Below are positions 7,640 to 13,767 of a DNA stretch of 15,627 bases, piece by piece. A model generated the notes under the pieces. That model worked only from the letters and a program-made list of their open reading frames with translations, searched no databases and was not told the origin of the DNA. The stretch covers positions 1 through 15,627 of the forward strand of contig JAGOGN010000017.1 of the NCBI GenBank assembly GCA_017996675.1, written 5' to 3'. How positions within the stretch are numbered: position 1 is the first letter of the stretch; the number at the start of each line of letters is the position of its first letter. Position numbers and translations under genes: made by a program. This DNA is from Lachnospiraceae bacterium (lineage in GTDB: Bacteria > Bacillota_A > Clostridia > Lachnospirales > Lachnospiraceae).

Positions 7640-9919
7640 ATGAAAGTAGAAGAATGGCTTGGAAAAGAAAATCAGTTAGGAATTGATATATGGAAAGGTA
7701 AATATAAGTTTGGCGAGGAGTCCTTTGAGGATTGGATTACCCGTATTAGCGGAGGAAATGAAAAGATTGGTGAGTTGATCCGTCAAAAGAAATTCTTGTT
7801 TGGGGGAAGAATTTTAGCAAATCGTGGACTGAATCAGCGAGGAATCAAAATAACTTTGTCCAATTGTTACGTTGTAGAACCGCCACAGGATAATCTGGAA
7901 AGTATATTCGAGTGTGCAAAAAAACTAGCGAGAACCTATAGTTATGGAGGAGGATGTGGAGTAGATGTTTCACAATTAAGCCCGATGGGCGCCAGAATCA
8001 ATAATGCAGCAAAAGAAACAAGTGGCGCACTTTCCTTCATGGAATTATATGATCTGACAACCAGTTTGATTGGACAAAATGGACGTAGAGGTGCACTCAT
8101 GATTTCGCTAGATTGTTCGCATCCAGATATAGAAGAATTTATTCGACTAAAAACTGATTTGGGAAAAGCGACAAAAGCAAATCTTTCGATTCGATTGAAT
8201 GGTGAATTTATGGAAGCGGTGCGAAATAGACAGCCATATCTACTTACATTTACGCGAGAGGCAACGGGAGAAACAATCGAGCGATCTGTGGATGCGAAAG
8301 AGTTATTTCATAAAATTGCCAAAGCAAACTGGGATTATGCAGAGCCGGGCGCTCTTTTTTGGGATAGAATCGAATCTTGGAATTTGCTGAGTGAGGTAGA
8401 GGATTTTCAGTATGCAGGGGTGAATCCTTGTGCAGAGGAACCGCTTCCAGCTGGAGGAAGCTGCTTGTTGGGAAGCATGAATCTTGCTTCTTTCGTGAAA
8501 GATCCGTTTACAAATCAGGCTTCTTTTGATTATGAAGATTTTGGAAAGAGCGTGGAAGTATGTGTAGAAGGATTAAATGAAGTTTTAGAAGAAGGATTAA
8601 ATTTGCATCCACTACAAGAGCAAATTGAACAGGTAACAAAGTGGAGACAAATCGGATTGGGTTTAATGGGTATTGCGGACATGTTGATCCAGATGGGAAT
8701 CACTTATGGAAGCAAAGAATCGATCGAGCTTTCTGAACAGATTAGTTTTTTTATGATGGACCGGGCAATTGCTGCGTCCGCAAAGCTGGCTCAGCAATTG
8801 GGAGCTTTTCCAATGTGTGAGACAGAGCAAATCATGAAATCACCTTTCTTTTTGCAAAACACAACCGAAGAAACAAGAAAATTAGTAGAAGAGTTTGGAT
8901 TACGTAATTCTCAATTATTAACGATTGCTCCGACTGGAACACTTTCTACCATGTTGGGAATTTCAGGTGGAATAGAGCCGATTTACGCAAATTACTATGA
9001 ACGTACCACACAGTCCTTGCATGGTCGCGATGTTACCTATCGAGTTTATACGAAAATAGTAGAAGAATATATGAAGCTTCATAATTTGAGTGAAGTAGAT
9101 GAATTACCAGATTATTTTGTCACAGCGATGGAACTGGATTATCACAGTCGTCTGAAAATGCAGGCTACCTGGCAAAAGCATATTGATGCATCCATTTCTT
9201 CAACGGTGAATGTTCCAAACGAATTTAGTGTGGAGCAGGTGGGAGAATTATATTTTGAAGCGTATGAATTAGGCTTAAAAGGCGTAACGCTATTTCGTGA
9301 TGGTTGTAAACGTACCGGTATCTTGAATGTGAAGCCACAAAAAAAGGCTTATCCAGCTGCTGGTGAGGGATTGGCAAGAGGTGAGATCGTGCAGGTCTCC
9401 GACGAAGTGATTGGTGCAAAACGAAAACTGACTACAGGATGTGGAACTTTACATTGTATAGCTCTTTTTGATCCAAAAACGGGAGCGCTTTTAGAAACTT
9501 ATCTAAGTAAAGGATCGACAGGTGGCTGTAATAATTTTATGATCGGTTTATCCAGAATGATCTCGATTTGTGCAAGGGCGGGAGTCGATCTTCGAACCAT
9601 TGTAGATCAGTTGGATTCTACAGGGGTATGTCCATCTTATGCGGTGCGACAGGCAACCAAACATGATACGAGCAAAGGTGCTTGTTGCCCAATGGCGGTG
9701 GGAAATGCTCTTTTGGAAATGTATGAAGAAGTAAAGGCAGGAATCACATCAGGAAATCAAATGGACCAAGAGAGTACAACTTTTTCTACTAGAAATGTGT
9801 CAACACAACCTCAGTCAGAAAAAAAAGAGAGTGACCGTTGTCCTGAATGTGGGGAACAGTTGGTTTTTGAAGGAGGATGCAATATCTGCAAGTCTTGCGG
9901 ATGGAGTAAATGTCTATAG
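7640..9919 (+). CDS. nrdJ: Adenosylcobalamin-dependent (class II) ribonucleotide reductase (759 aa)
   Basis: Makes deoxyribonucleotides without oxygen, using a B12-derived radical. It has no N-terminal ATP-cone; it starts straight into the (alpha/beta)10 barrel with FLFGGRILANRG. Active-site residues are visible: C76 in LSNCYV and C275 in GGSCLLGSMNL (the redox pair), and N262, C264 and E266 in NPCAE (C264 carries the thiyl radical). C264 and C275 are 11 apart, as in T. maritima NrdJ. Substrate-phosphate loop IAPTGTLSTMLGISGGIEP follows. At about 595-695 comes a TSCPD-type domain with a Cys-rich KGACCP motif, then a Ser/Thr/Gln-rich linker of about 30 residues, then a zinc-ribbon tail with Cys at 734, 737, 747, 750, 753 and 758. 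ATG 7640 is chosen because GGAGG (7630-7634) sits 5 bases upstream; an in-frame GTG at 7628 would add four residues but overlaps that site. No cobalamin riboswitch fits in the short leader; NrdR boxes suggest the control. Confidence 0.95.
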   Translation: MKVEEWLGKENQLGIDIWKGKYKFGEESFEDWITRISGGNEKIGELIRQKKFLFGGRILANRGLNQRGIKITLSNCYVVEPPQDNLESIFECAKKLARTYSYGGGCGVDVSQLSPMGARINNAAKETSGALSFMELYDLTTSLIGQNGRRGALMISLDCSHPDIEEFIRLKTDLGKATKANLSIRLNGEFMEAVRNRQPYLLTFTREATGETIERSVDAKELFHKIAKANWDYAEPGALFWDRIESWNLLSEVEDFQYAGVNPCAEEPLPAGGSCLLGSMNLASFVKDPFTNQASFDYEDFGKSVEVCVEGLNEVLEEGLNLHPLQEQIEQVTKWRQIGLGLMGIADMLIQMGITYGSKESIELSEQISFFMMDRAIAASAKLAQQLGAFPMCETEQIMKSPFFLQNTTEETRKLVEEFGLRNSQLLTIAPTGTLSTMLGISGGIEPIYANYYERTTQSLHGRDVTYRVYTKIVEEYMKLHNLSEVDELPDYFVTAMELDYHSRLKMQATWQKHIDASISSTVNVPNEFSVEQVGELYFEAYELGLKGVTLFRDGCKRTGILNVKPQKKAYPAAGEGLARGEIVQVSDEVIGAKRKLTTGCGTLHCIALFDPKTGALLETYLSKGSTGGCNNFMIGLSRMISICARAGVDLRTIVDQLDSTGVCPSYAVRQATKHDTSKGACCPMAVGNALLEMYEEVKAGITSGNQMDQESTTFSTRNVSTQPQSEKKESDRCPECGEQLVFEGGCNICKSCGWSKCL

Positions 9920-9945
9920 AAAGACTAGGTATCCAAACTGAATTA

Positions 9946-9954
9946 TGATACAAT
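9946..9954 (+). promoter_or_regulatory. Possible extended -10 promoter before the peptidase gene
   Basis: TGATACAAT: TACAAT (9949-9954) with TG one base upstream. The -35 region (TAGGTA at 17 bp) is poor. No terminator lies between nrdJ and this gene, so read-through from nrdJ is also possible. Confidence 0.45.
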
Positions 9955-9983
9955 AAGAATTATTGATTTGGGGAGGAATACAG

Positions 9984-10973
9984 ATGAAACAAAGACGAGG
10001 GATCGTTCAAAAGGCAGTTGGAATTTTCATGATTTTTTTGCTTATGGTGCAGTTGTCTGGATGTGGTGCACAAAAAGAGGAACAAGCAGTTTCGTTAAAG
10101 AAGCACGGAGACGTTGCATTTTCTTATGTTACTTATTTTCAGAACCATTTAAGCGAAAGACAGGCGGGAAGTGAGCGCGAGCAAAAAGCATTCCGATATA
10201 TCAAATCTGAGATCCAAAAGATGGGGTATGAGGAATCTGCTATCGATAAGCAAGCGTTTCAGATGTCAACGGATGAATCTAGTCAGAATTTGATTGTTAA
10301 AAAAGAAGGAATTTCAAAGAACGTTATTGTAATTGGTGCACATTACGATTCTGTGGGAACAAAGGGTGTAGACGATAATGGTTCCGGTGTAGCGGCATTA
10401 TTGGAATGCGCAAAGAGAGCAAAGCAAATAGAAACACCTTATAGCTTTGAATTCGTTTTTTTTGGAGCGGAAGAAACTGGATTAGAGGGATCGAAGCACT
10501 TTGTTGAACAAATGAGTAAAGCGGATAAAGAGAACCTGTTATTCGTTCTGAATATGGATAGTATTTTAGTCGGCGATAAAACTTATGCTTATAGCGGTAC
10601 AGTCGATGCGCAGGGAGAGATTTCAGGAACCGAGTATTTACCAATTATTCAGGAACTGGCACTTGAAAACCAGATTAAGTTAGAAGAAAATCCTGGTAAA
10701 GACCCAGAATATCCGACACCTACAACTGGTGACTGGAGTGATCATGCACCGTTTGCAGCAGTTGGGATTCCTTATATTTATTTTGAAGCTACCAACTGGG
10801 ATTTGCCACCATTTGATGGAATGGCTGAAACAAAAGTTTTAGGGAAAATCATGCATACCTCAAGTGATGATCTTGCAGTGATTGAAAAAGTATTTCCAAA
10901 TCGAGCAAAGAAGAATCTTGTAACATTTACAAGGCTTTTGAGTGCTGTTTTGGAATGCAGCGATTTTAAGTAA
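9984..10973 (+). CDS. M28-family zinc aminopeptidase lipoprotein (329 aa)
   Basis: A secreted, membrane-anchored metallopeptidase. The N-terminus has a basic stretch (KQRRGIVQK), a hydrophobic core (11-22) and the lipobox LSGC with Cys27 as the lipidated residue. All five M28 metal ligands can be placed by comparison with the Streptomyces griseus aminopeptidase: H120 (GAHYDS), D130 (GVDDNGSG), E164 (GAEETG, with E163 as general base), D192 (NMDS) and H254 (SDHAPF). It is therefore predicted to bind two zinc ions and remove N-terminal residues from peptides outside the cell. Length is normal for a single-domain M28 enzyme. ATG 9984 is chosen for GGGAGGA (9971-9977) six bases upstream; an earlier in-frame TTG at 9963 would put extra residues before the signal peptide. 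It is probably co-transcribed with the CorA-like gene 11 bases downstream. Confidence 0.93.
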   Translation: MKQRRGIVQKAVGIFMIFLLMVQLSGCGAQKEEQAVSLKKHGDVAFSYVTYFQNHLSERQAGSEREQKAFRYIKSEIQKMGYEESAIDKQAFQMSTDESSQNLIVKKEGISKNVIVIGAHYDSVGTKGVDDNGSGVAALLECAKRAKQIETPYSFEFVFFGAEETGLEGSKHFVEQMSKADKENLLFVLNMDSILVGDKTYAYSGTVDAQGEISGTEYLPIIQELALENQIKLEENPGKDPEYPTPTTGDWSDHAPFAAVGIPYIYFEATNWDLPPFDGMAETKVLGKIMHTSSDDLAVIEKVFPNRAKKNLVTFTRLLSAVLECSDFK

Positions 10974-10984
10974 AGGAAGTCAAC

Positions 10985-11920
10985 ATGAAAATGGAACAAG
11001 CAACAAATAAGCATTCCTATATCGTATCAAATCATCAATTAGTGGAAGTGAATTCAAATTCTAGTTCTACTCAGGTACCGAATGTGATGATAGTTAGCCA
11101 GGATATTTTAGAAGAACAGGACTGGGCAGCACGTTATTTTGAGCAAAAGCGAAACCATCGATCTTTACAAGAGATTCGCTACTGTAAGCTGGAAATTCAT
11201 GAGGATGCCATACTTGGAACCATGAGAATTCCCAATAAGGAAGATTATGACCAGCATATTCGATTTGCATTATATATGACAGAAAACAGACTTGTTTTTA
11301 TCGATGATTCAAAGTTCGTGCAAACAATTCTGGAGCGAATCTATCTGGGAAGATTTCAGTGTGAAATTGCTCTATCCATGATATTAGAGGAGTTTTTACT
11401 TCAAATAGTAGAAGGAGATCAGCATTTTTTAGCGTCTTTAGAAAAGAAAATTGAGACGCTGGAAGAGGAAATCATCAGTCAGGAAGACAAGGATTATCAT
11501 TTGGAAGTTCTGACATTAAAAAAAGAAATATCCAGAATGAATCGCTATTATCACCAGTTATTTGATATGGTAGATGATTTGCAGAGTTATTCGCAGGATA
11601 ATCATCCGCTGACCTATCATATTTTCGAAAATAAAATCAATCGACTTTTACAGGAAACCATTGATTTACGTGAGTATGCCATGCAGGTACAGGATGTTTA
11701 TATGTCTGAAATTGGGATCCGTCAAAATAACGTTATGAAAATGCTTACTGTGGTGACGACAATCTTCCTTCCGCTCACCCTTTTAGTAGGATGGTATGGA
11801 ATGAATTTCGCAAATATGCCGGAGCTGTCCTGGAAGTATGGATATCTAGGAGTTGCACTTATCAGCATTGTGATTATTGTGCTGACTCTTTGGATCATGA
11901 GACGGAAGAAATGGATGTAG
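10985..11920 (+). CDS. corA: CorA-family Mg2+/divalent cation transporter (311 aa)
   Basis: Large N-terminal cytoplasmic domain (1-245) ending in long, charged helices, including a heptad-like coil around 145-185. Two C-terminal membrane helices follow (about 252-271 and 286-305). The family's GMN selectivity motif is at 272-274 (WYGMNFANMPE) directly after the first helix, and a short basic tail (MRRKKWM) follows the second, as in CorA. It should form a homopentameric channel for Mg2+, Co2+ or Ni2+; which ion cannot be read from the sequence. ATG 10985 has AAAGGAAG just upstream. An ATG two codons later is a less likely start. Gap to the M28 gene is 11 bases, so the two form an operon. No hairpin follows the stop, so transcripts may run on into the small acidic gene. 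Confidence 0.93.
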   Translation: MKMEQATNKHSYIVSNHQLVEVNSNSSSTQVPNVMIVSQDILEEQDWAARYFEQKRNHRSLQEIRYCKLEIHEDAILGTMRIPNKEDYDQHIRFALYMTENRLVFIDDSKFVQTILERIYLGRFQCEIALSMILEEFLLQIVEGDQHFLASLEKKIETLEEEIISQEDKDYHLEVLTLKKEISRMNRYYHQLFDMVDDLQSYSQDNHPLTYHIFENKINRLLQETIDLREYAMQVQDVYMSEIGIRQNNVMKMLTVVTTIFLPLTLLVGWYGMNFANMPELSWKYGYLGVALISIVIIVLTLWIMRRKKWM

Positions 11921-11968
11921 AAGATCCCCTCACAAGCAAAATAAATTGTATCAATTATGAAGGATATA

Positions 11969-11997
11969 TTGCAAAAATAGAGTGAATAATATATAAT
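11969..11997 (+). promoter_or_regulatory. Strong promoter of the small acidic-protein gene
   Basis: -35 TTGCAA (11969-11974), exactly 17 bp, -10 TATAAT (11992-11997), a perfect -10. Expected start near 12004 gives a leader of about 68 bases. The leader can form a weak 6-bp hairpin, AAAGCA (12028-12033) with TGCTTT (12048-12053), ending just before the ribosome binding site. Confidence 0.8.
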
Positions 11998-12071
11998 GAT
12001 ATCGTAATATAAACAACAATATTTGTAAAAGCAGAGTAGTAGAGAAATGCTTTCGACAAGGGGGTACTGCG

Positions 12072-12296
12072 ATGTCTGATTATTTGAATGATTGGATTTG
12101 CTTTGAAATACGTCTAGATCGTAAAAGAGAGGAACCGGATCTAGGTATTGGTGAAGTGGATGAGTTATGTGACTGTGTGTTATTTCATTGTAGAGAATAT
12201 GTAGATTACTGTCTGTATGATGATGATGATGATGATGATGAATGTTGTGAAGAATATTATGATGATTGTGAAGATGAAATTTTTTGTACGTATTAA
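12072..12296 (+). CDS. Unknown small acidic, cysteine-rich protein (74 aa)
   Basis: I do not recognise this protein. It has 9 Cys (10, 33, 35, 40, 47, 58, 59, 66, 72) and 28 acidic residues (17 Asp, 11 Glu) among 74, with few basic ones and no signal peptide or membrane segment. Residues 50-56 are seven consecutive Asp, encoded by a pure GAT repeat, followed by ECCEEYYDDCEDE. The cysteines come in CxC (33-35), CC (58-59) and isolated forms, so metal binding is conceivable; this is inference from composition only. Support for a real gene: strong promoter 75 bases upstream, AAGGGGG ribosome binding site (12058-12064) seven bases before ATG, and an intrinsic terminator 12 bases after the stop. 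An alternative is a short regulatory RNA with a chance reading frame, but the well-placed ribosome binding site argues against that. Confidence 0.7.
   Translation: MSDYLNDWICFEIRLDRKREEPDLGIGEVDELCDCVLFHCREYVDYCLYDDDDDDDECCEEYYDDCEDEIFCTY
12219..12239. repeat. (GAT)7 trinucleotide repeat
   Basis: Seven uninterrupted GAT codons inside the small acidic-protein gene, giving Asp50-Asp56. Slippage would change the length of the Asp tract without breaking the frame. Confidence 0.95.
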
Positions 12297-12308
12297 AGGA
12301 ATAAGAAG

Positions 12309-12350
12309 GGCTCGTCATGCAAATTGTGGATGCATGACGAGCCTTTTTTT
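12309..12350. terminator. Intrinsic terminator between the acidic-protein gene and rsmH, possibly two-way
   Basis: A perfect 13-bp stem, GGCTCGTCATGCA (12309-12321) with TGCATGACGAGCC (12331-12343), a 9-base loop and seven T (12344-12350) on the plus strand. The T run overlaps the rsmH stop codon (12349-12351). Read from the minus strand, the stem is followed by CTTCTTATT, a less even U-rich tail, so it may also end rsmH transcripts. Confidence 0.9.
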
Positions 12351-13401
12351 AACGGATTGCAGTTCTTAATTTGGCAGATCTTGCACGAGGGTTGGTCATG
12401 CATTCTTCTGAGGAAGGGCGAATCGCATCAGTAGATATTTCAGAGAAAAGACCCTGTTTATAATATTCTTTAAAAGCTTTCTTGACGAGTCGATCTTCAC
12501 CAGAATGAAAGGTTAAAATGGCTACTTTTCCACCCTTTGCCATACACTCAGGAAGTTTGTTTAAAAAAGTATAGAGTTCTTCAAACTCATTGTTTACATC
12601 GATTCTAAGAGCCTGAAAACAACGCTGGCAGGATTTCTTGATTTTATCCTCCTGGTTTGCTTCTGGAATTTTACTTAAAGTGTTTGTAATAATCGCTCGT
12701 AAATCAGAAGTGGTACTAATGTCTTTACCTTTAGAAATATGTGCGCAAATGGACTGTGCAATCTGATGAGCATAGGGTTCATCTGAATTTTCGTAGAGCA
12801 TACCTTCTAATTCCATTGGATCAATCTCTTTTAATCGTTCACTCGCGGAAATTCCTTTTGTTGGGTCTAGACGTAAATCTAAAGGACCTTGTGTTTTATA
12901 GGAGAATCCTCTTGCTGGATTATCAATTTGCATGGAAGAAACTCCAAGGTCTGCGAGAATAAAATCAAATTGACCAAATTCAGCTACAATCTCATCGATT
13001 GTGGAATAGTTTTGATTGTGTGGCGTAAAAATAGAAGGGCCGAAACCTAAATCTTCTAACCGCTTCGTAGTCTTCGGTAGTTCTAACGCGTCGACATCGG
13101 TTGCATGTAAATGACCCAATCCGCCCAATCGTGAGAGCATCTCTTGAGCGTGTCCACCATATCCCAACGTGCAGTCTAATCCCTTCTGACTAGGCTTTAT
13201 ATCCAGAAAGTTCAGAATCTCGTTTAGACAAATAGGAATATGCATTCCTGCTGGAGTGCTGCCTTTCTGAATAATCTTCTCGATGGTGTCGGTATATTTG
13301 TCAGGTTGAAGTTCTTTATATTTCTCTTCAAATTTAGTAGGATGAGTTCCTTTATAGCGAACTCGTCTCTGATGGGTATTGTTTGTATTCGATGTATTCA
13401 T
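12349..13401 (-). CDS. rsmH: 16S rRNA (cytosine1402-N4)-methyltransferase, long form (350 aa)
   Basis: SAM-dependent methyltransferase that methylates C1402 of 16S rRNA in the decoding centre. Family motifs: DCTLGYGGHA (76-85, SAM loop; usually DGTLGGGGHS), DLGVSSMQID (151-160), GPLDLRLDP (172-180), CFQALRIDVN (261-270), FHSGEDR (298-304; usually FHSLEDR) and NPRARSAKLR (337-346). Usual RsmH has about 310 residues. This one has an N-terminal extension of about 50 (KFEEKYKELQPDKYTDTI then KGSTPAGMHIPI) that I recall from a long subfamily found in clostridia and others. It is not next to mraZ, ftsL or other cell-wall genes, where classical rsmH (mraW) lies, so it may be a second copy. ATG 13399-13401 has only a weak ribosome binding site (AAAGTGG). 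Whether this subfamily has exactly the RsmH target is not certain. Confidence 0.88.
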   Translation of the reverse strand: MNTSNTNNTHQRRVRYKGTHPTKFEEKYKELQPDKYTDTIEKIIQKGSTPAGMHIPICLNEILNFLDIKPSQKGLDCTLGYGGHAQEMLSRLGGLGHLHATDVDALELPKTTKRLEDLGFGPSIFTPHNQNYSTIDEIVAEFGQFDFILADLGVSSMQIDNPARGFSYKTQGPLDLRLDPTKGISASERLKEIDPMELEGMLYENSDEPYAHQIAQSICAHISKGKDISTTSDLRAIITNTLSKIPEANQEDKIKKSCQRCFQALRIDVNNEFEELYTFLNKLPECMAKGGKVAILTFHSGEDRLVKKAFKEYYKQGLFSEISTDAIRPSSEECMTNPRARSAKLRTAIR

Positions 13402-13427
13402 AACATAACCACTTTCTCTTTTTTTTT

Positions 13428-13456
13428 ATGATAGCAGAAGGAAATGGTATTGACAA
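13428..13456 (-). promoter_or_regulatory. Promoter of rsmH
   Basis: Minus strand: -35 TTGTCA (13456-13451), 17-bp spacer, -10 TATCAT (13433-13428). Its -35 lies on the same base pairs as the -35 of the divergent proS promoter. Confidence 0.8.
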
Positions 13457-13478
13457 GAAATAGTTGATTTGATACGAT
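13450..13478 (+). promoter_or_regulatory. Promoter of the T-box-proS transcript
   Basis: -35 TTGACA (13450-13455, perfect consensus), 17-bp spacer, -10 TACGAT (13473-13478). Expected start near 13485, giving a leader of about 280 bases. Confidence 0.85.
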
Positions 13479-13484
13479 GTTTTC

Positions 13485-13749
13485 AATATGAAAAAAGCAA
13501 AGAAAAGAAATAGTAGCGACGGAATATGTGCAGAGAGAAGACATTTGGTGAAAGTCTTTCATAGAAAGTTCGTGAACCAGTCTTGGAGCTGATAATGAGG
13601 TGGCAGGCGTCATCCAGTTATTCCGGGTTCTCCCGTTATAGAGATCAGGTATAGATTTTTTGTACGAAGAGAGCGATTGTATCGAATTTAGGTGGTACCG
13701 CGGACCAATGAGTTCGCCCTAAGCATAGTGAATGCTTGGGGATTTTTTT
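13485..13749 (+). ncRNA. T-box leader (proline, CCA specifier) controlling proS
   Basis: A tRNA-sensing leader that lets transcription proceed when uncharged tRNA(Pro) is abundant. Stem I elements: AGTA then GCGA (13515-13522 region) facing TCGT, GAA and the specifier codon CCA (13577-13579), followed by a purine; this forms the usual specifier loop. AG-bulge and distal-loop elements are CAGAGAG and TTTGGTGAAA. The conserved CCCGTTATAG of stem II follows at about 13633-13642. The T-box AGGTGGTACCGCG is at 13690-13702; its TGGT pairs with the tRNA end ACCA, the T fitting an A73 discriminator. The terminator at 13717-13749 competes with the antiterminator. The start is inferred from the promoter. 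CCA is read by tRNA(Pro) UGG, agreeing with the downstream ProRS gene. Confidence 0.95.
13717..13749 (+). terminator. T-box-regulated terminator before proS
   Basis: Stem CCCTAAGCAT (13717-13726) with ATGCTTGGGG (13732-13741; one G-T pair), 5-base loop, then A and seven T (13743-13749). It is the off state of the T-box switch. Confidence 0.93.
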
Positions 13750-13767
13750 ATTTAAAGGAGAAATCAT

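Noticed and set aside
10324..10644. 106-codon minus-strand frame inside the M28 peptidase gene
   Set aside because: Antisense shadow of conserved M28 motifs, no ribosome binding site or family resemblance.
12004..12071. Riboswitch or second T-box in the leader of the acidic-protein gene
   Set aside because: Only one weak 6-bp hairpin is visible; there is no T-box sequence, and no terminator or antiterminator pair before the start codon.
12219..12239. Possible CRISPR-like or tandem-repeat array
   Set aside because: It is a simple triplet repeat within one coding frame, with no spacers.
11722..12318. Long minus-strand reading frame with a run of His
   Set aside because: The His run is the complement of the GAT repeat; the frame overlaps corA and the acidic-protein gene in antisense, and has no ribosome binding site or recognisable domain.
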